In this document: positions 23,955-31,871 of the stretch, in pieces
How positions within the stretch are numbered: position 1 is the stretch's first letter
How the letters are laid out: each line of letters opens with the position of its first letter
Origin: Pararhodobacter sp.
GTDB lineage: Bacteria > Pseudomonadota > Alphaproteobacteria > Rhodobacterales > Rhodobacteraceae
NCBI GenBank assembly: GCA_020832665.1
Contig: JAFIEG010000014.1
Coordinates: 1 to 64,000 of the forward strand
Reading direction: 5' to 3'
DNA: 64,000 bases
The notes under the pieces: model-generated
Told to the model about the DNA's origin: nothing
The model's input: the letters and a program-made list of their open reading frames with translations, nothing else
Database searches by the model: none
Program-made: the position numbers and the translations under genes

Positions 23955-25313
23955 GTGAGCGAAGACCACCCCTTGCGATACGCGCTGGCCAATGAGCTGC
24001 ACGCCCGGCCCGCGCCGATGGTGCCGGTGCCCGGCACCGTGGCCTTTGTCGCGCTCAAGCCCATCACCGACGCCGCCGCACGCGACCGCGAGCTGGACCG
24101 CGCCCATCTGCGCGCGCTTCTTGACCGGCACGGCGCCACCCATCCCGCCCCCGATGCCACCCATCACGGCTGCAATCTGGGCCGGCACGGGCTGAAATGG
24201 GAAAACCACACTGAATTCACCAGCTACACGGTGTTCGCGCCGGGCCTGCCCGCGCGCGCCTTCGATCCGCAGGGTTTCGAGGCGCTGCCCGAGGAATGGC
24301 TGGCGCAGGCGCCGGGGCTGCGCATCAGCTCGATCCTGCTGCATGTCGATACGTTGCCGCTGAACGCCGATGGCGGCGATGACGAGGCGGCGGTCGATGC
24401 CATGCTGGCCGACTGGTTCGAGCCCGAAAGCCTGGCCGTGGCGTGGGTGCTCGACGGTGCCGCCATCGTCGCCTCGGATTTCCGCATCGACCCTGCGGGG
24501 CATGTGCGCATGGCGCTGTTCGTGCGCCCGGGCACCGGGCCACGCCGGGTGGGACGGATCGTGCAGCGGCTGTGCGAGATCGAGACCTACAAGAGCATGT
24601 CGATGCTGGGTCTGGCGCGGGCGCGGCAGGTCACCGCCGAGATGGGCGCGCTCGATCGCCAGCTCAGCGCCTTGATCGGGGGCATGGCGCAGGGGCTTCC
24701 GGCGGCGGCTGCAGGCACCGAGGGCGACCCGGCTGCGCCGCTGCCCGCGCAGAAGGCGCTCGACGGGCTGATGGCGGTCTCGGCCGAGCTGGAGCGGCTG
24801 GAAGTGTCCTCGTCGTTTCGATTTGGCGCCACGCGCGCCTATGAGGCGCTGGTGCATTCGCGCATCCAGGTGCTGCGCGAAAGCCGTTATCGCGGGCGCC
24901 AGTCGCTGGCCGAGTTCATGCAGCGCCGCTACGACCCGGCGATGCGCACCGTCAGGGCCGCCGAGGGGCGGCTGGCGACGCTGTCAGAGCGCGCCCAGCG
25001 CGCCGGGCGGCTCTTGAGCACGCAGGTTGAGGTGGCGCGCTCGGCGCAGAACCAGGCGCTGTTGCAAAGCATGGATCGCCGCTCGGACATGCAGCTGCGC
25101 CTGCAGCACACCGTCGAGGGGCTTTCGGTGGTGGCGATCAGCTATTACGCGGTGGGGTTGGCGGCGAATCTGGTCTTGCCGCTGGCCGAACCGGCGGGGC
25201 TGGGCCGCGGCGCGGTGATGGCGATGCTGACGCCGCTGGTGATCGTGCTGGTCTGGGCGATGGTGCGCCGCATCCGGCGCCGGATCGTGAAGAACCAGAC
25301 CGGCGCCGGCTGA
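23955..25313 (+). CDS. DUF3422 family membrane-anchored protein
   Basis: A 452-residue protein of the DUF3422 family. The N-terminal motif HPLRYALANELHARP is diagnostic; LKWENHTEFTSYTVF follows. The central part is helical and probably coiled. Near the C-terminus SMDRRSDMQLRLQHTVEGLS precedes two hydrophobic helices (VVAISYYAVGLAANLVL and GRGAVMAMLTPLVIVLVWAMV) and a basic tail. Function is unknown. The start is a GTG with AGGAG eight bases upstream. A much longer open frame continues upstream to 22008, but that part is antisense to truA and the epimerase-like gene, so it is rejected. Confidence 0.9.
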   Translation: MSEDHPLRYALANELHARPAPMVPVPGTVAFVALKPITDAAARDRELDRAHLRALLDRHGATHPAPDATHHGCNLGRHGLKWENHTEFTSYTVFAPGLPARAFDPQGFEALPEEWLAQAPGLRISSILLHVDTLPLNADGGDDEAAVDAMLADWFEPESLAVAWVLDGAAIVASDFRIDPAGHVRMALFVRPGTGPRRVGRIVQRLCEIETYKSMSMLGLARARQVTAEMGALDRQLSALIGGMAQGLPAAAAGTEGDPAAPLPAQKALDGLMAVSAELERLEVSSSFRFGATRAYEALVHSRIQVLRESRYRGRQSLAEFMQRRYDPAMRTVRAAEGRLATLSERAQRAGRLLSTQVEVARSAQNQALLQSMDRRSDMQLRLQHTVEGLSVVAISYYAVGLAANLVLPLAEPAGLGRGAVMAMLTPLVIVLVWAMVRRIRRRIVKNQTGAG

Positions 25314-25401
25314 GCGGCGGGCCGGGCCTTGGCCGGGTGAGGGGGCTTTGCGCCCCCTCGGCGCGTGCGGCGCCTCACCCCCGCAGAGTATTCTAGGCAA
25401 G

Positions 25402-25426
25402 ATGAAAGTCAGACTTTCATGTTTTC
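25402..25426 (+). terminator. possible terminator after the DUF3422 gene
   Basis: ATGAAAGT-CAG-ACTTTCAT (25402-25420) is a perfect inverted repeat followed by GTTTTC. A GGGGGC/GCCCCC-rich palindrome lies just before it (about 25338-25380). The AT-rich stem is weak for termination. Confidence 0.4.
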
Positions 25427-25468
25427 AATGCAAAGTGGAAGAAATACAGGAATCTGCCGCAAGAAATT

Positions 25469-26125
25469 TCACTTTTCCAATATCAGTTGATCCGCGAGAT
25501 CAGCGGCGAGGGCGCGGTCGGCTGCGGTTTCGGGGCCGGTGGCGCCGGGGCGAAAGCGCAGGCGGAAACTGGCGAGGCGCTGAGCTTGCGGAGCCGGCGG
25601 GTAGCCGATGCGATCGAGCGAGGGGCCGAGCGGGCGGTTGGGATCGCCGCCCACTCGCGGCCAGATCGACAGGCCCAGCCGCGCCAGGCGGCGCCAGTCG
25701 AAGCGCGCGCCGGGATCGGCCTTGCGGGTGGGGGCCATGTCGGAATGGGCGATGACGCCGGCAGGCGGTATGGCCCAGCGGCTGAGGATGGCGGGCAGCA
25801 GTTCTTCGAGCGCCAGCATCTGCGGCGCGGCGAAGGGGCTGGCGCCGTCATTGTCGAGCTCGATTCCGATCGAGCGCGAATTGATGTCGTCCATCCCCGC
25901 CCAGCTGCCAGTGCCGGCATGCCAGGCGCGCAGTTCCTCGTCCACCAGTTGCCAGATGGTGCCGTCGGCGCCGATCAGGTAATGCGCCGAGACCTGCGCC
26001 TGCTGGTCGCACAGCCGCGCCAGCGCCGAGCCGGCATCGGGCATTTCGGTGTAATGCAGCACCACCAGTGCGGGGCGCAGCCCGCCCCGGCGCGGCCCGT
26101 AATTGGGCGAGGGGTGGCGGATCAT
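25469..26125 (-). CDS. N-acetylmuramoyl-L-alanine amidase (AmpD-like, Amidase_2)
   Basis: A 218-residue zinc amidase that cleaves between N-acetylmuramic acid and L-alanine in muropeptides. Zinc ligands and catalytic segments are LVVLHYTEMPD (His), AHYLIGADGTIWQLV, NSRSIGIELDNDG (Glu), and VIAHSDMAPTRKADPGARFDW (His...Asp). No signal peptide is seen, so it probably works in the cytosol in cell-wall recycling, as AmpD does. It follows the lipoprotein gene on the same strand after 15 bp, suggesting an operon. Confidence 0.93.
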   Translation of the reverse strand: MIRHPSPNYGPRRGGLRPALVVLHYTEMPDAGSALARLCDQQAQVSAHYLIGADGTIWQLVDEELRAWHAGTGSWAGMDDINSRSIGIELDNDGASPFAAPQMLALEELLPAILSRWAIPPAGVIAHSDMAPTRKADPGARFDWRRLARLGLSIWPRVGGDPNRPLGPSLDRIGYPPAPQAQRLASFRLRFRPGATGPETAADRALAADLADQLILEK

Positions 26126-26140
26126 GCGCCCGCGCCCGGC

Positions 26141-26848
26141 TCAGTCGCCGGCGCGCACCGCGCGCCGGATGGGTTCGGGATCCCACCAGCAGGCATAGCC
26201 GTCGCCGACCGGATCAAGGTTCTGGCGGTCGCGTTCAGGCCCGCCGGCGGCGAGGAAGGCCTCTTGCGCCGCGTTCTGGTCGGTGAATTGCAGGCAGTTG
26301 CGTTCCCACAACTGCCAGCGCAGCGGGTTGCGCCGCGGGTAGCGCTCGGTGCCGACCGGGTGGCTGGTTCTCAGCGCATAGGCCACGATATTGGGCCCCT
26401 CGGCAGCAGAGGCATCGGCCACCCGTACCAGCGGCACGGGCCCGCTTTCGCCCTGACCCGGCGCCGGGCGGGTGGCGGCGGCGGGACGGGGGCTGTCGGG
26501 GTCGTAGCGCTGCTGATCGGCGATGGCGCTATCGCGCCCGCCGGATGCGGCTGTGGCGGGCGTGCTGGCAGCCGCCGAGGCAGCCGTGCTGCTGGCCTGG
26601 GGGCGCGGAGCCATTGGCGCGGCCAGCGGTGCCCCGCCCGCGCCCTGCGCCCTTGTGTGCTCGGGCGGCACCGAATAGGGCACGCCGCTGCGGGCTGCAT
26701 CTTCGCGCGTGCGCAGGTAGCGCTGGTAATCGCCGCCGCCAATGGCTGTGCCGGCCGAAACGCCGCGGCCCTGCCCCTGGGGTGCAACCCCATCGGCACA
26801 GGCCGCCAAGGCCAGAAGGGCGGCCGATGCCACCATTGAAATGCGCAT
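26141..26848 (-). CDS. putative lipoprotein of unknown function
   Basis: A 235-residue protein with a lipoprotein signal (MRISMVASAALLALAACADG; lipobox LAAC). A long Ala/Pro/Ser-rich linker spans about residues 60-150. A conserved-looking C-terminal domain follows: VAYALRTSHPVGTERYPRRN, LRWQLWERNCLQFTDQNAAQ, AFLAAGGPERDRQNLDPVGD and YACWWDPEPIRRA. Rhodobacterales contain similar lipoproteins without known function. A GAGGA element lies 7-8 bases before the ATG. It precedes the amidase gene, so an envelope role is likely but not shown. Confidence 0.8.
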   Translation of the reverse strand: MRISMVASAALLALAACADGVAPQGQGRGVSAGTAIGGGDYQRYLRTREDAARSGVPYSVPPEHTRAQGAGGAPLAAPMAPRPQASSTAASAAASTPATAASGGRDSAIADQQRYDPDSPRPAAATRPAPGQGESGPVPLVRVADASAAEGPNIVAYALRTSHPVGTERYPRRNPLRWQLWERNCLQFTDQNAAQEAFLAAGGPERDRQNLDPVGDGYACWWDPEPIRRAVRAGD

Positions 26849-26929
26849 GCTCAGTTCCTCGCCCCGGTTTCCTGCATTGCCTCAATGCCGCCCCTGAACC
26901 TTGCGGTCGTTGCCGCCGGCGCCTTCAGG

Positions 26930-28411
26930 TTACCACCATTTCGCTGGCCTGGAAACAAAGCCCGCCGCTTGCTCGAGAAGATGTGCGATGTTGAGTAGCC
27001 GCGCCTCTTCCCAGGGCTGGCCGATCAGTTGCAGCCCCAGCGGCAGGCCCTGCCGGTCGAGCCCGGCGGGCAGGGCGATGCCGGGCAGGCCGGCCATGTT
27101 GACCGGCACGGTGAAGATGTCGTTGAGATACATCTGCACCGGGTCGGCCTTTTCCATCGCGCCCAGGGCAAAGGCCGCCGAGGGGGTGGCCGGGGTGAGA
27201 ATGGCATCGATACCCTGCGCAAAGGCGGTTTCGAAATCGCGCTTGATCAGTGTGCGCACCTTGCGCGCGCGGTTGTAATAGGCATCATAGAACCCCGCTG
27301 ACAGCACATAGGTGCCGATCATCACGCGCCGCTGCACCTCGGCGCCGAAGCCCTCGGCGCGGGTCTTTTCATACATCTCGGTGATGCCCTCGCCCGGTGC
27401 CAGGCTGGCGCGGTGGCCATAGCGCACCCCGTCATAGCGCGCCAGGTTCGACGAGGCCTCAGCCGGGGCGATGACATAATAGGCGGGCAGGGCGTATTGC
27501 GTGTGCGGCAGGCTGATATCGACGATATCGGCGCCCGCATCGCGCAGCATGTCGGCGCCGTCGGACCACAGCTTCTCAATCTCGCCCGGCATGCCCTCCA
27601 TGCGGTATTCGCGCGGAATGCCGATCTTGCGGCCCTTGATGCTGTCGCCCAGCGCGGCCTCGAAATCGGGCACCGGCAGATCGGCCGAGGTGGAATCCTT
27701 GCCGTCATGCCCGGCCATGGCGCCCAGCATGATGGCCGCATCGCGCACATTGCGGGTCATCGGGCCGGCCTGATCGAGCGACGAGGCAAAGGCCACGGTT
27801 CCCCAGCGCGAGCAGCGCCCATAGGTGGGTTTCAGCCCCACCGTGCCGGTAAAGGCCGCGGGCTGGCGGATGGAGCCGCCGGTATCGGTGCCGGTGGCGC
27901 CCAGGCACAGCCTTGCCGCCACCGCCGCCGCCGAGCCGCCCGACGAGCCGCCGGGGGTAAGCGCGCGCTCATCGGCCTTCCAGGGGTTCACCGCCGGGCC
28001 GTAGCATGAGGTCTCATTGGACGAGCCCATGGCGAATTCGTCCATGTTCAGCTTGCCCAGCATCACCGCGCCGGCATCGCGCAACTGCGCGCTGACGGTC
28101 GATTCATAGGGCGGGAGAAAGCCGCCCAGAATGCGGCTGGCCGCCTGGCTGGGCACGCCCTCGGTGCAAAACAGATCCTTGATGCCCACCGGGATGCCGC
28201 ACATCGCCGGCGCCTCGCCCGCGCTCAGGCGCGCATCGGCGGCGCGCGCGCGCTCGATCGCGATCTCGGGCGTCATGTGCACAAAGGCGTTGAGCGCGCC
28301 CGCGCCCTCGATTTCCTTCAGGCAGGCCTCGGTCAGATCGACCGACGTGGTTTCGCCGTTGCGCAGCGCCTCGCGCGCCTGGGCGATGGTCATCTCGTTC
28401 AGCACGCTCAT
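26930..28411 (-). CDS. gatA: aspartyl/glutamyl-tRNA amidotransferase subunit A
   Basis: GatA is the amidase subunit of GatCAB, which converts Glu-tRNA-Gln (and Asp-tRNA-Asn) to the amidated forms. The 493-residue sequence shows the Lys-cisSer-Ser triad: [17 protein letters not shown] (Lys), [15 protein letters not shown] (cis-Ser) and [16 protein letters not shown] (nucleophile Ser). Its start overlaps the gatC stop by four bases (ATGA). gatB is not in the window, as in many genomes where it is separate. Identification is secure. Confidence 0.97.
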   Translation of the reverse strand: MSVLNEMTIAQAREALRNGETTSVDLTEACLKEIEGAGALNAFVHMTPEIAIERARAADARLSAGEAPAMCGIPVGIKDLFCTEGVPSQAASRILGGFLPPYESTVSAQLRDAGAVMLGKLNMDEFAMGSSNETSCYGPAVNPWKADERALTPGGSSGGSAAAVAARLCLGATGTDTGGSIRQPAAFTGTVGLKPTYGRCSRWGTVAFASSLDQAGPMTRNVRDAAIMLGAMAGHDGKDSTSADLPVPDFEAALGDSIKGRKIGIPREYRMEGMPGEIEKLWSDGADMLRDAGADIVDISLPHTQYALPAYYVIAPAEASSNLARYDGVRYGHRASLAPGEGITEMYEKTRAEGFGAEVQRRVMIGTYVLSAGFYDAYYNRARKVRTLIKRDFETAFAQGIDAILTPATPSAAFALGAMEKADPVQMYLNDIFTVPVNMAGLPGIALPAGLDRQGLPLGLQLIGQPWEEARLLNIAHLLEQAAGFVSRPAKWW

Positions 28412-28698
28412 TCCACCACCTTCGGCACGGCAAAGAAGCCCTCGCGGGCATCGGGGGCGTTCATCAGCACTTTGTCCTGGATGCCCCCGTCATTGACGAC
28501 ATCTTCGCGGCGCTTGAGCCGCATCGGCGTGACCGAGGTCATCGGCTCGACCCCCTCGACATCGACCTCGTTCAACTGCTCCATGAAATTCAGGATATCG
28601 GTCAGTTCGCCGGCCAGTTGCGGCAGGTTTTCCTCGGGCACGCGGATGCGGGCGAGCTTGGCCACCCGGCGCGCGGTTTCGATATCGATTGCGGACAT
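28408..28698 (-). CDS. gatC: aspartyl/glutamyl-tRNA amidotransferase subunit C
   Basis: The 96-residue GatC wraps around GatA and GatB and stabilises the amidotransferase. Typical segments are [39 protein letters not shown] and [20 protein letters not shown]. It ends in an overlap with gatA. The upstream gap of about 100 bp to the DUF6768 gene contains only GC-rich partial palindromes. No oddity is seen. Confidence 0.96.
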   Translation of the reverse strand: MSAIDIETARRVAKLARIRVPEENLPQLAGELTDILNFMEQLNEVDVEGVEPMTSVTPMRLKRREDVVNDGGIQDKVLMNAPDAREGFFAVPKVVE

Positions 28699-28801
28699 GG
28701 GACTTCCCTTCGCGGGTGTGATCGTCGGTTCGCGCAGGGTTTATCCGCGCCGCAAGCACGGTGCAAGCGCCGGGCACGGCCTGCGCGCCCGGCGCCGCCC
28801 T

Positions 28802-29167
28802 TCAGGGCGACTTCGCCTGCAGGATCATCAATTCCACCCGCCGCAATGCCAGAAGCACCCGGTTGGCCTGCATCTGGGGCACCAGCGCCATTTTCAGCTG
28901 CGTTGCCAGAATGGCGAGCGTGGCGGCGCTGAGGCCCCATTTGAGTGCCGCCAGTTGCTCGGTCGCGGTGTAAAAATGCCACCCGGCCCAGACGGCGGCC
29001 AGAAACATCACCGTCTGCACGCACAGCAGCACCCAACCTACCCAGCCCTGCTTGCCGCGCAACGTGCTGAAGGCAAGTTGGTAGAAGCCGGGTTCCTCCA
29101 GCCCCTCCATCAAGGCGCGGTCTTCCTCGCGCAGCGCATCGGCGATCATGCGGTCAAGTTGATCCAT
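28802..29167 (-). CDS. DUF6768 family membrane protein, partner of ECF sigma
   Basis: A 121-residue protein starting MDQLDRMIADALREEDRALM, with two hydrophobic helices, about residues 42-64 (WVGWVLLCVQTVMFLAAVWAGW) and 73-92 (LKWGLSAATLAILATQL), and a basic C-terminus. It matches the DUF6768 family as I recall it, found directly after sigma-70-like genes. The start overlaps the end of the sigma gene by 14 bases, so expression is coupled. By position it could be an anti-sigma or membrane sensor, but no zinc-binding anti-sigma motif is present. Confidence 0.75.
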   Translation of the reverse strand: MDQLDRMIADALREEDRALMEGLEEPGFYQLAFSTLRGKQGWVGWVLLCVQTVMFLAAVWAGWHFYTATEQLAALKWGLSAATLAILATQLKMALVPQMQANRVLLALRRVELMILQAKSP

Positions 29168-29717
29168 CGCTTTCTCCTTCCAGATGGTCCCGCAGTTTCC
29201 GGCGGGCATGTAAAAGCCGGGATTTCACGGTGCCCGGCGGGATATCGAGCGCCACGGCCACCTCGGCCACGCTCATTTCCTCCAGATAGAAAAGCGCCAG
29301 CGTGGCGCGGTGGGCGGCGGGCAGGGTGGCCAGCGCCGCGGCCAGATCAGGCGGGTCGGGGCGGGTTTCCTCGGCCTGATGGCGCAAATTCTCGGCATGG
29401 CCGGCCTCGGCGCGCCGGTGGCGCTGGCGCCGCGCCACGTCGCGCGCGGCAAAGCGGGTGACGATGCGCAGCGCCCAGGGCAGAAAGGCGCTGTCGTCGC
29501 GCAGCCCGGAAAGGCCGCGGGCGATGGCTGCCCAGGCTTCCTGCACGATGTCGCGCGCGGTGTCGGCATCATCGCTCAGCCGGCGGGCATGGTTGCGCAG
29601 CCGCGCGTCGAACAGCCGCACCAGCGCCGAGAAATCGCGCGCCCGCCCCGATCGGGCGCCGGCGACAAGATAGGCGGCGAGCGCGCGCTGTTTCTGCGCC
29701 CTGTCCGCGGGGAGCAT
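29154..29717 (-). CDS. ECF-type RNA polymerase sigma factor
   Basis: A 187-residue sigma-70 family protein with region 2 (LVRLFDARLRNHARRLSDDADTA-type, then DIVQEAWAAIARGL, LPWALRIVTRFAARDVAR) and region 4 (LPAAHRATLALFYLEEMSVAEVAVALDIPPGTVKSRLLHARRKL-type). No region 3 is seen, as expected for an ECF factor. An alternative GTG start at 29732 would overlap the upstream stop (GTGA). It is sandwiched between an SRPBCC gene and a DUF6768 gene, all on the minus strand with overlaps or tiny gaps. The target regulon is not visible. Confidence 0.9.
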   Translation of the reverse strand: MLPADRAQKQRALAAYLVAGARSGRARDFSALVRLFDARLRNHARRLSDDADTARDIVQEAWAAIARGLSGLRDDSAFLPWALRIVTRFAARDVARRQRHRRAEAGHAENLRHQAEETRPDPPDLAAALATLPAAHRATLALFYLEEMSVAEVAVALDIPPGTVKSRLLHARRKLRDHLEGESDGST

Positions 29718-29728
29718 GCCGGTGTCTT

Positions 29729-30244
29729 TCACTTTCCGCCCGACATTCGGGGCACGCCGCCGCCGAAAGGCGCCGCCTCGCCTTCGAGAATGGCCTTCAG
29801 GTTGCGCCCCTCTTCGGCCATGTGCTGCTCGACAGCGGCGAAGTCGCGCCGGTTCAGGCGCTCGCCAAGCGGGCCGGCGCGCAGGTGAATCTCTGCCTCG
29901 AAGACGAAGCCCGCCCCATCCGGGCGGAAGGCAAAGCTCATTCGCGGCAGGAAGGTGCGCATCAGCCGGCCGGTGGGGGCGAAGGCGTAGAAGTGGTTTG
30001 GCACCACCTCGGTGAAGCGCACTTCCTTTTCCAGCACCTTGCCGCCGATGCGTTCGCGAAACCAGCAGACATTGCCGGGCGCAATCCCGCGCCCCTTGCG
30101 CCACTCGAACCCCATATGGTCGGGGTGCCAGCGTGCATAATTCTCTTCCATCGCCTCGAAGAAGGAAAAACCGCGCTCGGGCGGGGCGGCGATGTGAATC
30201 CGGTCCTCGAAGACGAGACTGAAGAAACCTGTCCTGCGTAGCAT
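29729..30244 (-). CDS. SRPBCC family protein
   Basis: A 171-residue protein starting MLRRTGFFSLVFEDRIHIAA at an ATG with GAGGAGG five bases upstream. Segments such as FEAMEENYARWHPDHMGFEW, GNVCWFRERIGGKVLEKEV and PNHFYAFAPTGRLMRTFLPR fit a START/SRPBCC-like hydrophobic-ligand fold. Function is unknown. It heads a three-gene unit with the ECF sigma and DUF6768 genes, which suggests that its ligand could be linked to the signal, but that is inference. The frame is open to 30298 without support for the longer form. Confidence 0.7.
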   Translation of the reverse strand: MLRRTGFFSLVFEDRIHIAAPPERGFSFFEAMEENYARWHPDHMGFEWRKGRGIAPGNVCWFRERIGGKVLEKEVRFTEVVPNHFYAFAPTGRLMRTFLPRMSFAFRPDGAGFVFEAEIHLRAGPLGERLNRRDFAAVEQHMAEEGRNLKAILEGEAAPFGGGVPRMSGGK

Positions 30245-30423
30245 GATCGCCTCCTCAAGCCGGGCATGCATTGCGCCGCTACCGGCCTTTCCGTTCAACC
30301 CTTGTTTTGCTTAAGGTGCGGCAAATGCGCCTGGCGGTTCATCATGGCGGCAAAGAAATTTGCTGCCCTTCACCTGCGCGCCCGATTGTTGCATACCCGC
30401 CCGGCCAACATCGAGGGACCATC

Positions 30424-31716
30424 ATGCACGATATCCGCGCGATTCGCGACAATCCGCAAGCCTTTGACGCCGCGCTGGCCCGGCGCGGGCTGGCGCCGCA
30501 GGCCGGTGATCTGCTGGCGCTCGACGAATCGCGCCGCGCGCGCATCACCGGGGCCGAGACCGCCCAGGCTGAACAAAACCGCGCATCTAAGGAAGTCGGC
30601 GCGGCGAAGGCGCGCGGCGATGAGGCAGAATTCGAGCGTCTGCGCGCGCTGGTGGCTGAGAAGAAGGCCGATATCGCCCGCCTGCGCGCCGAGGCCGACG
30701 AGGCCGATGGCCAGTTGCAGGCGATGCTGGCGGAAATTCCCAACCTGCCGCTTGACGAGGTGCCCGATGGCGCCGACGAAAACGACAATGTCGAGATCCG
30801 AAGCTGGGGCAGCAAGCGCGAATTCGCCTTCGCCCCGCGTGAGCATTTCGACATCCCCGCCGTGCAGCCGGGGCTGGACCTGAAGCTGGCGGCAAAGCTC
30901 TCGGGCTCGCGCTTCATGGTGCTCAGGGGTGCTGTGGCGCGGCTGCAGCGGGCGCTGGCGCAGTTCATGCTGGATTTGCACACCGGCGAGCATGATCTGG
31001 CCGAAATCTGGGCGCCGGTGCTGGTGCGCGACGAGGCCATGTTCGGCACCGCGCAACTGCCCAAATTCGGCGAGGACAGCTATCAGACCACCAATGGCTG
31101 GTGGCTGATTCCCACCTCGGAAGTGCCGCTCACCAATCTTGCCGCCGGCGAGATCATCGATGCCGCCGCCCTGCCCATCCGCATGACCGCGCATTCGCAA
31201 TGCTTTCGCTCCGAGGCCGGCTCGGCGGGCAAGGACACCACCGGCATCCTTCGCCAGCACCAGTTCGAGAAGGTGGAAATGGTGACGCTGTGCACGCCCG
31301 GGGCGGCGCTGGCCGAACATGAGCGCATGACCGGCTGTGCCGAGGCGGTGCTGCAACGGCTGGGCCTGCCCTATCGCGTGGTGGTGCTGTGCACCGGCGA
31401 TATGGGCTTTGCCGCGCAAAAGACCCATGACATCGAAGTCTGGCTGCCGGGGCAGGGGAAATACCGCGAGATCAGCTCGGTTTCGACCTGCGGCAGCTTC
31501 CAGGCGCGGCGCATGAATGCGCGCTTCCGTCCCGAAGGGGGGGGCAAGCCCGAATTCCTGGCCACGCTCAACGGCTCGGGGCTGGCGGTGGGGCGCACGC
31601 TGATTGCGGTGCTGGAAAACGGGCAGGAAGAGGATGGCTCGGTCACCCTGCCAGAGGTTCTGGCTCCGTGGCTGAATGGTGCGCGGCGCATCACGCCGCA
31701 AGGCCGGCTCGCCTGA
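30424..31716 (+). CDS. serS: seryl-tRNA synthetase
   Basis: SerS charges tRNA-Ser (and tRNA-Sec where present). The 430-residue protein has the N-terminal antiparallel coiled-coil arm (residues about 30-105) and class II motifs: motif 2 ([28 protein letters not shown]-type) and motif 3 ([20 protein letters not shown]). The start [18 protein letters not shown] is the family N-terminus; the frame is open upstream to 30271 without conservation. A perfect 22-bp inverted repeat begins within the stop codon region. Confidence 0.97.
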   Translation: MHDIRAIRDNPQAFDAALARRGLAPQAGDLLALDESRRARITGAETAQAEQNRASKEVGAAKARGDEAEFERLRALVAEKKADIARLRAEADEADGQLQAMLAEIPNLPLDEVPDGADENDNVEIRSWGSKREFAFAPREHFDIPAVQPGLDLKLAAKLSGSRFMVLRGAVARLQRALAQFMLDLHTGEHDLAEIWAPVLVRDEAMFGTAQLPKFGEDSYQTTNGWWLIPTSEVPLTNLAAGEIIDAAALPIRMTAHSQCFRSEAGSAGKDTTGILRQHQFEKVEMVTLCTPGAALAEHERMTGCAEAVLQRLGLPYRVVVLCTGDMGFAAQKTHDIEVWLPGQGKYREISSVSTCGSFQARRMNARFRPEGGGKPEFLATLNGSGLAVGRTLIAVLENGQEEDGSVTLPEVLAPWLNGARRITPQGRLA

Positions 31717-31772
31717 CCCCACCCGCCCCCGGCCATACGCCTGCGCATGGCCGGGGGCGGGTGGGGTCGGGG
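31715..31772 (+). terminator. perfect 22-bp stem-loop after serS, G-quadruplex capable
   Basis: Positions 31715-31736 and 31747-31768 are exact inverted copies (GACCCCACCCGCCCCCGGCC plus AT), with a 10-nt loop. The arm overlaps the serS stop codon by two bases. No T-tract follows. The right arm continues into GGGGGCGGGTGGGGTCGGGG (31753-31772), four G-runs with short loops. It is probably a 3'-end stabiliser or terminator. Confidence 0.6.
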
Positions 31773-31871
31773 CACCTGTGGTGGAAGGGGCAGAACATGA
31801 CGCGAACATGCGGCTTGGAACCGCGCCCGGCATGGGGTAGGTTGCACCCGGCGCAGACAGGATGATCTCGC

